DNA of 64,000 bases from NCBI RefSeq assembly GCF_900046475.1, contig NZ_FCOU01000003.1:221713-285712 (forward strand), read 5' to 3'. This DNA is from Collinsella ihumii (GTDB lineage Bacteria > Actinomycetota > Coriobacteriia > Coriobacteriales > Coriobacteriaceae). The notes beneath the pieces are model-generated. The model saw only the letters and a list, made by a program, of their open reading frames with translations. It had not been told where the DNA came from and did not search any database. The translations under genes and the position numbers were made by a program. Below, piece after piece: positions 16,754 through 27,872 of the stretch; the stretch's first letter is position 1, and each line of letters opens with the position of its first letter.

Positions 16754-19114
16754 CTACAGGACGTCGCGGTGCAGCACACTCACCATCTTGGCCGCCGATG
16801 CGCGCCACGCGCCGCCCTCGGGGTTCACCTGGGCCACCCCGTCGACGACTTCGCCGCTGATGATGGCGTGGTCGACCGCCCAGCCGACCACGGTGCGCGC
16901 CCATCCGGCAACCTGGTCGGCTCCGCTAATAGCGTCGAGCGCCGTGCAATCCGACTCGATGGTCATGCCGCCGATCTTCTCGGCGTAGTTCGCGAGCATC
17001 GCGCACAGCTCCTGACGGGACACGATCCGCTCGGGCGCGAAGGTATTGTCTCCGTACCCGTTGACCACGCCGTGCGCACGCGCCCAGCGAATCGCGCCTC
17101 CGTAGTACTCGCTGTAGTCGACGTCCGCGAAATCGGGCGATGTCGCCGCGGGCTGACCGGCCATGTTGTACAGGATGCAGGCCACCTGTCCGCGCGTGAT
17201 GAAGTCGTAGGGCCCGAACAGGCCGTTGTCGTAGCCGTTCATGAGACGATGGCTCAGCGCGTATCCCAGCACGTCTCGGGTCGCGTACCAGTCACCCGGC
17301 GTAACATCGGGGAAGCCGTAGTCGCTCGGCTCCTCGGCGATGGTGAACGCCACCTCGACGGTGTCCGTAAAGTCACCGGTCCCGCGCAGGCGCACGCTGC
17401 CCTCCCCGATCTCGACGTTGTCGTCATAGGACACGATGACGAAGTCGCGGTCCTCCACCAGCGCCATGCCGTTGAACGACACCGACGGCGCGGGCTCCAG
17501 GGGACGCCCCGTGTAATACGCCTCGGGAACGGAGATCTGCGCATCCTCAAGACTTGCCGGCATGACGGTGAAGTGCACGACGGCCGCCTCGCTTCCGTCG
17601 GAGGGCGTGACCTTCAGGGTCGCGCGTCCGACGTGCACGTTGTTCTCGTAGGAAAGCGTGTAGTCCGCACCCTCGGCAAGCGTCGCATCCCCGCGCGTCA
17701 CCACGGGCTTGGGCTCGATCGCGGAGCCCGTATACGTGTAGGAGGGCTCGATGCCGCCCACGCTCAGGCCCGGCGTGGTGTCCACCGTCGTGAGCTCGCG
17801 CGTTGCCGTGTCGATGCGATAGAACACGGGCGCCGTCGAACTGTAGCCCGAACCGGTGGCATACCACACGAGCGCGCCATCGTGAACGATCGGCTGACAA
17901 TCCGACACGCTGCCCTCGACAGTCGCGATATCGCCCAGACGCGCGCCCGTACCGTCTACGAACAGGTAGTTGAGCTGGCCCGCAGAGGTGTTCCACGCGA
18001 CCATGAACAGATCGTCGTTCACCTTGGCGAGAACCGGGTTGAGCGCCTCCTCGGTGCTATCCGCTGCAAACGAGGTCAGCCACGTGAAGCTCGTGGTCCC
18101 GAGATCAGAGGGCGTCACGCTCAGCCAAACGTTGCGCGAGCCCGCACCCGGGCGGACACTGCCGTCCTGAGGCGCGCTCGTGCCCACCGCGAGCAACGTC
18201 CCCCTCGTTTCGGAAGCGGCAAATCCGCCGACGGTAGCCCCGGTGCTGTTGTCTCCGATCTCGCCGTAGATGTCGAGCACCTCGGTATACGAGCTCGAGC
18301 CGGTGGCCCCCAGCCGCTTGATCACGACGGCGCGCGGATAGGCGTCGCCGTGGTCGAGCGCGTACGCGGTGCCGTTCAGCTCGGTCACGAACTGGTTGAA
18401 CGAATGGCTCACATATCCGAACGCGTTGCCGATATTCATAACGTCCCAGAAGCCGTCGACAGGCTGCATGGTGGCCTCGTCGATGACAAACGTCATGTTC
18501 GACTGATGGTTCAGCCCGTCATCCGAGGCATACATGGTGTGGGCCGTGCGGATGTAGAGCTCGCCGCCGGCCTCCAGCATGCGCAGCGAGCCGGCGTCGA
18601 ACGGAACGCGCGTGTTGATGCCGGACAGGTCGACAGCGCTGATGTAGTTCCACGCATGGTCGAACTTGGAGACGCGCACCACGTGCACATCATCGCTCTC
18701 GGTGGGATTCGCCTGACCCGTCGCCACGAAATAGTTCTGCGATCCGGCGAGGAAGCCGCCCCACAGCACGTCCTGCGCCGCCGTCACGCCCTCGGGAGCG
18801 AGCTCGAGCGCGCCCATGGTGCGCGCGGACAACAGCGTGCCGTCGTCTGCATACTCCTCGATACGCAGCACGTCAGCGCCCTCGTCGTATTCGACGCGCA
18901 TGAGATCGCCCGCCGACGTCTCGACCAGATGGCTTGATACCGGCGATGCCCACCGGAAGTAGTCCTGGTCCCCGGCGTTGCTCGACTGATACGGCTGATC
19001 CGCCCATGCCGAGCGAACCGTCATCGGGCTCAAGCCGAACAGTACTACGAGCACCAGGCATGTTGCCGCCAAACGATGCAGCGCACCTCGATGCAAAGGT
19101 TTGAGCATACCCAT
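16754..19114 (-). CDS. Secreted surface protein with bacterial Ig-like repeats and three SLH domains
   Basis: A 786-residue exported protein. The start at 19114 follows GGAGGAGTG; an upstream extension of the frame has no ribosome site and is antisense to the helicase gene. A signal peptide ends near WAD-Q (about 38). Residues 40-440 read like a beta-propeller or beta-rich domain. Two related Ig-like repeats follow (about 440-590; YTGSAIEPKPVV and YTGRPLEPAPSV, each with DY.LSY.NNV-type motifs). Three S-layer homology domains occupy the end (FPDVTPGDWY..., FADVDYSEYYGGAIRWA, AGWARTVVGWAVDHAI), anchoring it non-covalently to secondary wall polymer. The ligand is unknown. Confidence 0.85.
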   Translation of the reverse strand: MGMLKPLHRGALHRLAATCLVLVVLFGLSPMTVRSAWADQPYQSSNAGDQDYFRWASPVSSHLVETSAGDLMRVEYDEGADVLRIEEYADDGTLLSARTMGALELAPEGVTAAQDVLWGGFLAGSQNYFVATGQANPTESDDVHVVRVSKFDHAWNYISAVDLSGINTRVPFDAGSLRMLEAGGELYIRTAHTMYASDDGLNHQSNMTFVIDEATMQPVDGFWDVMNIGNAFGYVSHSFNQFVTELNGTAYALDHGDAYPRAVVIKRLGATGSSSYTEVLDIYGEIGDNSTGATVGGFAASETRGTLLAVGTSAPQDGSVRPGAGSRNVWLSVTPSDLGTTSFTWLTSFAADSTEEALNPVLAKVNDDLFMVAWNTSAGQLNYLFVDGTGARLGDIATVEGSVSDCQPIVHDGALVWYATGSGYSSTAPVFYRIDTATRELTTVDTTPGLSVGGIEPSYTYTGSAIEPKPVVTRGDATLAEGADYTLSYENNVHVGRATLKVTPSDGSEAAVVHFTVMPASLEDAQISVPEAYYTGRPLEPAPSVSFNGMALVEDRDFVIVSYDDNVEIGEGSVRLRGTGDFTDTVEVAFTIAEEPSDYGFPDVTPGDWYATRDVLGYALSHRLMNGYDNGLFGPYDFITRGQVACILYNMAGQPAATSPDFADVDYSEYYGGAIRWARAHGVVNGYGDNTFAPERIVSRQELCAMLANYAEKIGGMTIESDCTALDAISGADQVAGWARTVVGWAVDHAIISGEVVDGVAQVNPEGGAWRASAAKMVSVLHRDVL

Positions 19115-19212
19115 CACTCCTCCATTCGCCTCGCTGACGCAGGTGGTTCCCCTTGTATTGTATGCTGACAGAGAAGCAGCCGAACCTGTTGCGCAACTTA
19201 GGCGAGAACATA

Positions 19213-19242
19213 CGAACATATGTTCTGATTCTATGATACAAT
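19213..19242 (+). promoter_or_regulatory. LexA-like box and promoter of the helicase
   Basis: CGAACATATGTTCT (19213-19226) contains the perfect palindrome GAACATATGTTC, the core of the SOS box in many Gram-positive bacteria. A -10-like TACAAT (19237-19242; TATGAT also overlaps) places the box over the -35 region. Spacing from box to -10 is 24 bases, against 23 at the TerB operon. Confidence 0.65.
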
Positions 19243-19381
19243 GACGCTGCCGAAAGGGCAACGCCCTCCACCGCCCCGTATCCTCGTGACACGTTGAGGG
19301 CAGAGGGATATGGATGGCGAGGCAGGGCGCGGGCATGCTGGGCGACGACAAGCGCCCCGAGGATGTGAGGAGGATGGATTC

Positions 19382-21844
<2,463 letters not shown>

Positions 21845-21871
21845 GGGGAGCCGGTGCTTTTTCGGGATGGG

Positions 21872-21919
21872 CTAGGGAAACGCCGACCGCCGCGGAATGA
21901 ATTGTCGGTGCTTCCCTAG
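21872..21919. repeat. 48-bp hairpin (GGGAA family)
   Basis: CTAGGGAA-CGCCGAC and its near-complement enclose CCGCGGAATGAATT. It lies between convergent genes and includes the stop codon of the minus-strand gene. Closely related half-elements occur at 33808-33847 and 34045-34083, and a left half at 11805-11817, so it belongs to a dispersed family that may double as terminator. Confidence 0.6.
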
Positions 21920-22926
21920 GCATCGGTCATCGGCGTGCCGAGGAACTCCTCGTCGAACGGAATCGACCCGACGACCGCATACGGCTCATCTGATGCGATG
22001 ACCAGGTAGTTGTCCTCGCCGTCGAACTGCTCATCGGTCGCGGGGACGATCCAGACGCGCGCAAACACCTGCCTGAGCGTCGCCGCCGTGTCGCGCAAAA
22101 ACGTCAGCTCGGTCCCGCCTTCATGGGAGACGACGTTGGCGACGTACAGTCCGCCGGGCGCAAGCAGGCTCCGCACGGCGCGCGCGGCCTCGACCGTCGC
22201 CAAGGCGAGCACCGGCTCATGACCGGAGAAGGTGTCGTTCACGATCGCGTCGTAGCGCCCGGCATCCCGCTCGCCCTCAAGATAGGCGCGCCCGTCGGCC
22301 GTGATGATATGCAGGCGGTCGCCTGCCCGCGCCTCGAGCTCGTCCACGAAAAACCAGCGGCGCGCCGCCCGCGTCACCGCCTCGTCGATCTCGACCACGT
22401 CCATATGCAGATTGTCATGGCTCATGAGCGCGTGCTTGGGCCATGCGTAGCCGCCCCCTCCAAGCGCGAGCACGTCGACGACGCCGCGGTCGGTGCGCTC
22501 GAACTTCTGCCCCTCGAGGTCGAAGACGATATCGAACGCGCGCTGGTAGGCGAATACGGGCTCGAACCTGCGCCCATCGAGATAGGTCGCCGACTGGTAC
22601 ACCCCGCCCTGGCGAAAGACGCGGGCGAGCGACCCGTCGCGCATGCGGCGGGTGCGAATCAGGGCGAAACCGTTCGCGGTATGGGTGATGTGCGGATCGA
22701 ACCGCAGGTAGACGATGGCGATCACCGATGCCAGGGCGAACAGGATCGCCATGGCGAGGCCGGCCGCGTCGCCGGAGGCACCGCCGATGGTGCACGCGAT
22801 GGCGATCGCCAGGATCACGACGACGTCGACGGCCTCTTCCGGCATGCCGCCGCGCGCAGGCCGCGGGCACGAGGCGCCCGACATATTGTGCTCGGCCGTG
22901 GGCCGCGGCGTCCATCGCTCGTCCAT
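21916..22926 (-). CDS. Spermidine synthase-like methyltransferase-fold protein with N-terminal membrane segment
   Basis: A 336-residue protein. Residues 30-75 form two hydrophobic helices (VVVILAIAIACTIGG; GLAMAILFALASVIAIVYL). The remainder has the Rossmann-like core of spermidine synthases: VLALGGGGYAWPKHAL (SAM-type glycine loop), VVEIDEAVTRAARRWF, RLHIITADGRAYL and YDAIVNDTFSG. The aminopropyltransferase active-site pattern is not obvious, so it may be a fused-type or non-polyamine enzyme. Its ATG directly abuts the elp3 stop codon, so the two are co-transcribed. Confidence 0.75.
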   Translation of the reverse strand: MDERWTPRPTAEHNMSGASCPRPARGGMPEEAVDVVVILAIAIACTIGGASGDAAGLAMAILFALASVIAIVYLRFDPHITHTANGFALIRTRRMRDGSLARVFRQGGVYQSATYLDGRRFEPVFAYQRAFDIVFDLEGQKFERTDRGVVDVLALGGGGYAWPKHALMSHDNLHMDVVEIDEAVTRAARRWFFVDELEARAGDRLHIITADGRAYLEGERDAGRYDAIVNDTFSGHEPVLALATVEAARAVRSLLAPGGLYVANVVSHEGGTELTFLRDTAATLRQVFARVWIVPATDEQFDGEDNYLVIASDEPYAVVGSIPFDEEFLGTPMTDA

Positions 22927-24837
22927 TTACAGCTCCTTTTGCTGATAGAGTCCGCAATCGGTGAAACCAAGATGCCTATAGTATTCCCGCGTCCCCACCG
23001 CGCTGATCACGTTGATGCGGCGATAGCCCGCATCCTGTGCCAGAGCACATGCGCGCTCGACAAGCCGGCGGCCGAGCCCCAGGTGCTGGGCGGCATGGCC
23101 CTCCTCGCCCACGCGCGTCGCCATGCCGTACACGTGCACCTCGCGAATCATGGCCTCCTCCGCAGCGATGGGCAGCTCTCCGGCATGTTCCCGCACGTAC
23201 GCGGCGTCGGGCAGCGAAAGGCGCAGGAAGCCGGCGATGCGCCCGTCGGCGGTCACCCATTGCAAGAAGCGCTCGCGCGTGTTCGTCGTCTTATAGGCGA
23301 CCGTCTCCATGCGCAGGTCGTCCGGATCGATGTCCGCGGTGCCGACCTCGCGGTAGCGGATCTCACGCACGGCAGCGCGGCCGTCTTCCGCCGCGCCCGA
23401 CGCGGCAAGGCGAGCCTCGACCAGCTGGCGCAGGTTCGGCTTCTTGTTGCCCGCCTTGATGTCGTTGGTCGAGAAATCTCGGATCATGCGCGATATGCGG
23501 CAGAACGCCGGCGTGGCGAGCACGTCGTCGACCAGGATGCCGAGCAGCTCGTCCTCCGCGTACGGCACCCATGCCCCGGAATCGAAATCGCGGCACAGGC
23601 GCGCCCCCTCGATGAGGGCGCACGGGTAGAGCTTGATCTCATCGGGCTGGAACGCCGGATCGGTCATGAGGCGCTCGTAGTCGCGCCGGTCCGACTCGGG
23701 CGTGGAGCCGAGCAGGTTCACCATCGCATGCGCGTGGATCTTGAAGCCGAACGCCCTCAGCAGGTCGAACGCCTCGCCGATGCGCCCGACCGTGATGTGC
23801 CGCTCGTTGAGGTCGAGGATGCGCTGGTCGGTGCTCTGCACGCCCATCTGGATCTTGGTGGCGCCCAGCCTCCGGATGAGCGTCAGCGCCTCGGGGGTGA
23901 TGGCGTCCGGGCGCGTCTCCACGACCAGGCCGACCACGCGGTGGCGCGCGGTCTCGTTGGCGCGCTGCTCGCGGGCAAGCTCCTCCATCGTCGCCGTCTG
24001 TCCCGCGGCCGCACGCGACCACGCGTCGCTCGAGCCGAACAGGGCGCGCACGGCCTGGTTGTAGCCGGTCTCGCCCGCATCCACCGCACGCTGGGCCTCG
24101 CCCGCGAACGCGGCGAGCTCCTGTGGATCCGACGCGATGCCGCACGAGCGGTACCACGCGCGCCGCCGAGCAACCTCCGCCGGCACGTGCGTCGTGCTCG
24201 CCAGCACGGCCCCCTTATCCTGCCCCGGCTCCGCGAGCATGGGGTTTGCCGCCACACCCGACACCGCGCCGTCGTTCAGCGCGCGGAACAGCTCTTTCAC
24301 GAACCAGATCTGATACGGGCGCGGGTAGTCGCTCCACGTGCCGCCCAGGATGATGAGCTCGATCTTGTCGGTCGCATGTCCCATCTGCGTGAGCGCCGTC
24401 AGGCGCGTCGAGACCTGCAGATAGGGGTCGAAGCAGTTCTGCTCCGCCCGCGCGCAGGCAGGCTCGTCGTGCAGATAGCTTTTGGGCATGCGTACGTCGT
24501 TGGGGCAATACCGGCAGTCGCTCGAACAGGGCCAGGGCTTCGTGATGACCGTGATGGTGGCCACGCCCGATGCGGAGCGGCGCGGCTTCATGCGCAAGAC
24601 CCGAAGCAGCCCCTCCTCGAGCTCGGGCGTGACGCCCCACGCCTCCCAGCGTTCAGGCTCCTCGCGCTTGACCCTCTGATAGAACGGCAGCAGGCGGCGC
24701 TTGGCGAACGCGCGCTTGTCGCCACCCGTCCGCTTGGCCTGCGCGTGCACGAGCATGACGAGCGCGTCGTCATCCACCGCCTCGCCGCGACGCAGCATAG
24801 CGAGTATGTTCACAATGATGTCTTCCATGCCCCGCAT
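22927..24837 (-). CDS. elp3: Elp3-type radical SAM/GNAT tRNA-modifying enzyme
   Basis: A 636-residue homologue of Elongator subunit 3. The radical SAM cysteines are in CSSDCRYC (C104, C108, C111), preceded by the conserved ATITVITKPWP. VVETRPDAI and KIQMGVQSTDQRIL follow in the SAM barrel. The C-terminus is a GNAT domain with an acetyl-CoA loop (HLGLGRRLVERA) and HLGFTDCGLYQ. The enzyme makes carboxymethyl-type modifications on U34 of tRNA. Start is either MRGMEDII (24837) or MEDII (24828); the second has GCGGGGC just upstream. A methyltransferase gene lies divergently 60 bp away. Confidence 0.9.
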   Translation of the reverse strand: MRGMEDIIVNILAMLRRGEAVDDDALVMLVHAQAKRTGGDKRAFAKRRLLPFYQRVKREEPERWEAWGVTPELEEGLLRVLRMKPRRSASGVATITVITKPWPCSSDCRYCPNDVRMPKSYLHDEPACARAEQNCFDPYLQVSTRLTALTQMGHATDKIELIILGGTWSDYPRPYQIWFVKELFRALNDGAVSGVAANPMLAEPGQDKGAVLASTTHVPAEVARRRAWYRSCGIASDPQELAAFAGEAQRAVDAGETGYNQAVRALFGSSDAWSRAAAGQTATMEELAREQRANETARHRVVGLVVETRPDAITPEALTLIRRLGATKIQMGVQSTDQRILDLNERHITVGRIGEAFDLLRAFGFKIHAHAMVNLLGSTPESDRRDYERLMTDPAFQPDEIKLYPCALIEGARLCRDFDSGAWVPYAEDELLGILVDDVLATPAFCRISRMIRDFSTNDIKAGNKKPNLRQLVEARLAASGAAEDGRAAVREIRYREVGTADIDPDDLRMETVAYKTTNTRERFLQWVTADGRIAGFLRLSLPDAAYVREHAGELPIAAEEAMIREVHVYGMATRVGEEGHAAQHLGLGRRLVERACALAQDAGYRRINVISAVGTREYYRHLGFTDCGLYQQKEL

Positions 24838-24896
24838 TGTACAATGACGCTTCGGGAAGCAGCGGATCCATCTGCATATGGTCTGGGGGCGCCTCC

Positions 24897-25667
24897 ATGG
24901 ATGTACAGCTCGCGCGACGGCTCATCGCCTGCAACAGCGCGTTTTACCGCGACCACGCCGCGTCGTTCTCGGCAACGAGGTCCGCGCCGTGGGACGGCTG
25001 GCAGCGCGTCGCCGAAATCGTCCAGGACACCTTCGCATGCGCCGAGCAGCGCACGGTGCTCGACGTCGCGTGCGGCAATCTCCGGTTCCCGCGCTTTCTG
25101 TTCTCTCGAACGCCGCAGCAGTCCTGGCGCTGCGTCGCAGTCGACAACGCGCCCCAGCTCGCCGCGAACCTCCCCGGCGACGGAAGCGTGCGCTTCGTCG
25201 AGCGCGACATCCTCGGCGGCCTGCTCGACGGCACGGACCCCCTCGGCGACATCCCCACATGCGACCTGGTCGTCTCGTTCGGCTTCATGCACCACGTCCC
25301 CGGCGGCTCGCTGCGCCGCGCCCTTCTCGATTCCCTCGCCGCGCGCGTATCCCCCTCGGGCCTGCTCGTGCTCTCGTTTTGGCAGTTCATGGACGATGCG
25401 AGGCTATCGGCCAAGGCGCGCGTCGCCGACGAAGGGGCGCGCCGCGCCGGGTGGCCCACAGACGAGCTCGAGGCGGGCGACCATTTCCTCGGCTGGCAAG
25501 ACGATGTACAGGCGCGACGCTACTGCCATCATTTCGACGAGACGGAGATCGACGCGCTCGCCGGTCACCTGGCGAAGCACGGCATGCACGAGTGCGCCCG
25601 CTTCTCGGCAGACGGCCGCACCCATGCGCTCAACCGCTACCTCGTCTGCAGAAAGGAGGGCTCGTGA
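24897..25667 (+). CDS. Class I SAM methyltransferase, Trm9-like
   Basis: A 256-residue cytoplasmic methyltransferase. Motif I is VLDVACGNLRFPRF, followed by CVAVDNAPQL. The CDLVVSFGFMHHVPGGSLRRAL and SPSGLLVLSFW segments resemble Trm9/ALKBH8-type tRNA methyltransferases (ISIAVIHH / PGG pattern). Those methylate carboxymethyl-U34, the product of Elongator, and this gene is divergent from elp3, so an mcm5U pathway is plausible but unproven. ATG at 24897 was chosen over a longer frame because it is preceded by a G-rich site. Its stop overlaps the next start (GTGA). Confidence 0.6.
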   Translation: MDVQLARRLIACNSAFYRDHAASFSATRSAPWDGWQRVAEIVQDTFACAEQRTVLDVACGNLRFPRFLFSRTPQQSWRCVAVDNAPQLAANLPGDGSVRFVERDILGGLLDGTDPLGDIPTCDLVVSFGFMHHVPGGSLRRALLDSLAARVSPSGLLVLSFWQFMDDARLSAKARVADEGARRAGWPTDELEAGDHFLGWQDDVQARRYCHHFDETEIDALAGHLAKHGMHECARFSADGRTHALNRYLVCRKEGS

Positions 25668-26431
25668 ACGCCGTGCTTTCCGATCCCACACGCACCGCGG
25701 CGCTGTTTTCCGGGCGCGATGACGTGAGCGTGCGGGCATGCCTCGAGGGCACCATGGGCGCCATCATGGCCAACGATGCCGACCGCCCCACATCCGCTGT
25801 CGCCATGGTCGGAGACTTCGTCTTCACAGGAGGAGAGCCCGACCCCGCACTTCTCGAAGCCGCGTGCTCGCGCAGCACGTCCGGCCTCTCGATCGTCGTT
25901 CCCCAGGATGCCGCATGGAGCCGGCTCATCGAGCGGATGCCCGGACGGCGCGCGAAACCGCACACGCGCTACGCGACGTCCAAGGATCCAGACGCATTCG
26001 ATCGCATGCACCTGCACCGGCTCGCCTCCGCCCTGCCCGCCGGCGTCGCCCTGCGCGCCATCGACGAGCCCCTGTGGCACGCGTGCCTCGACCAGGACTG
26101 GAGCCGCGACCTTGTGGCCCAGCTCGACCCCTATCCCCGTTTTGCCGAGCTCGGCGTCGGCGTCATCGCCCTGGAGGGCAGGGTCGTCGTCTCGGGCGCG
26201 TCGACGTATGCGCGCTGTGCGGGCGCCATCGAAATCGAGGTCGACACCCGCCCCGACCGTCGCAGGCGCGGCCTTGCGCGCGCCTGCTCCGCCGCCCTCA
26301 TGCTCGCCTGCCTCGACCGGGACCTTTATCCCAACTGGGACGCACATACGCCGGCCTCGCTCGCGCTTGCGGGCCAGCTCGGCTACCGCCTCGACCATGC
26401 GTATGATGCATACCTCGTGACCGGCGCGTGA
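25664..26431 (+). CDS. GNAT-family acetyltransferase
   Basis: A 255-residue protein starting at GTG overlapping the preceding stop, with AAAGGAGGGCTC in front. The C-terminal half has the GNAT core of the PF12746 type: AIEIEVDTRPDRRRRGLARACSAALMLACL, then LYPNWDAHTPASLALAGQLGYRLDHAYDAYLV. The acceptor is unknown. Translational coupling to the methyltransferase suggests a shared role or simple operon economy. Confidence 0.75.
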   Translation: MNAVLSDPTRTAALFSGRDDVSVRACLEGTMGAIMANDADRPTSAVAMVGDFVFTGGEPDPALLEAACSRSTSGLSIVVPQDAAWSRLIERMPGRRAKPHTRYATSKDPDAFDRMHLHRLASALPAGVALRAIDEPLWHACLDQDWSRDLVAQLDPYPRFAELGVGVIALEGRVVVSGASTYARCAGAIEIEVDTRPDRRRRGLARACSAALMLACLDRDLYPNWDAHTPASLALAGQLGYRLDHAYDAYLVTGA

Positions 26432-26501
26432 CGCACGAGGGCCGGCCCGTCCAATCGTTTACAATCCACGGTCGTCAACCGTTGCCGACCGTAAGGACAT
26501 C

Positions 26502-27365
26502 ATGGGCCTCACGCACATCCGCCTCCCCAAGAACTTCGACCTCGACGAGCGCTTGATGCGCTACGCGGACGCCATCGAGCAGCACGCCGAGACGTTCGCG
26601 GGCAGATGGGCGCACGCGTGCTGGCCGTGCGGCCCGTCCTCGGAGCCGGTGGGGCGCGATACGTTCGACGCGGTCCATCTCGATCTCGGATGCGGCAAGG
26701 GCGCCTTCATCGCGTGCTGCGCCGAGCGGAACCCCCATACGCTGTACGTCGGCATGGACGCCGAGCCGGTCTGCATCGCCTACGCCGCCCAACGCGTCGT
26801 GGAGCAGCATCTGCGCAACGTGGTCATCGTGCCGCGCGGCGCCGCGGCGCTCCCCGCGATCTTCTCGCCCGGCGAGCTGGACGCCATCACCCTGAATTTC
26901 CCGACTCCGCACCCCAAGCGCCACCACGCCGCAAAGCGCCTGGTCAACGTCGACCACCTGCTGGCGTATCGGCCCCTGCTCGCGCACGGCGCCACGCTCA
27001 CGCTGCGGACCGACAGCCTGCCGCTGTGGGAATACGCCAAGCTGCAATTTGCCGCCGCGGGCTACGACGTGCTCTGGATCTCGTCGGATACGCGCGCCGA
27101 GCATCCCGATTATCCCCAGACGGAGTACGAGGAGCGGCTCACCGAACGGGGTGCCGCCGTCTACGGAATCTGCGCCACGCCCGGGGCGCAGCCCGACACC
27201 GCGCAGATCCAAGCGGGGCGCGACGCGGAGCAAAGCCTCATGCTGTACCTGCCCGACGACCTGTTCGCCCTCGACTACGTGCCCCTCGGCATGGAGGCGG
27301 CCGTCGAGAACTTCAAGAACCGTCAGCTCAAAGGCAAGTCGCGCATCCCCCAAGCGACCAGATAG
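26502..27365 (+). CDS. trmB: tRNA (guanine-46-N7)-methyltransferase
   Basis: A 287-residue TrmB. The SAM-binding LDLGCGKGAFI (about 60), YVGMDAEP, and the family hallmark NFPTPHPKRHHAAKRLV (about 134) with the downstream LRTDSLPLWEYA and SRIPQATR-like end are visible. It is longer than typical TrmB (about 220-240) because of an extended N-terminus and a long loop near 205-235. It methylates G46 in the variable loop of tRNA. It lies 70 bp downstream of the GNAT gene. Confidence 0.88.
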   Translation: MGLTHIRLPKNFDLDERLMRYADAIEQHAETFAGRWAHACWPCGPSSEPVGRDTFDAVHLDLGCGKGAFIACCAERNPHTLYVGMDAEPVCIAYAAQRVVEQHLRNVVIVPRGAAALPAIFSPGELDAITLNFPTPHPKRHHAAKRLVNVDHLLAYRPLLAHGATLTLRTDSLPLWEYAKLQFAAAGYDVLWISSDTRAEHPDYPQTEYEERLTERGAAVYGICATPGAQPDTAQIQAGRDAEQSLMLYLPDDLFALDYVPLGMEAAVENFKNRQLKGKSRIPQATR

Positions 27366-27872
27366 CGCCGATCGCCTCGATAGCGCGACGCACAGATTCG
27401 GCTTGTGCCATATGGCACGGATTCGATGGCCCTATGCATTCCCGCCATCATGCTCTGCGACCTCACGCATGATCTCCGCTGCGAGCGCGGGCCGCAAACC
27501 GACGCGAGGACCACGCCCGGGCGCAGCGGCGAAACGAAATAGGGGCTACTGGGCTGCTCCGAAACTATGTACCCAAAAGCCCCAAATCCGTTTGAGCAAC
27601 AGCATAGTATATGTTCTGTTTATCGTATTATTTAGCATCGGCGGTGTAGTGCCGGGATTCCCGGCACTACACCCGACTTCACGCAGAACCAGGCACCGCA
27701 CACACCGCTGGGCAAACCGTTTACCTGCGGTTATGTAGAAAGTCGCAACCATGCCCGTCATGTTGGCGCCGGGGTCGCCCGCCAAGGAATGGGCTGCTCG
27801 GCGTTTCCCTCAGATGCGACCTTGCGACATAATGGTGGACACGCAGACAAGGACCTCACGAAAGAAGACGAT
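27366..27872. other. Intergenic region with a short perfect palindrome
   Basis: Contains TGTAGTGCCGGGA and its complement (27645-27671, 27 bp, one-base centre), a GGGGCT...AGCCCC pair around 27541-27585, and a possible -10 CATAAT near 27826. No gene was recognised. Confidence 0.45.

Noticed and set aside
27600-27625. ATATGTTCTG upstream of the Ski2-like helicase as a LexA box
   Set aside because: Only one half-site is present; the CGAAC half is missing.
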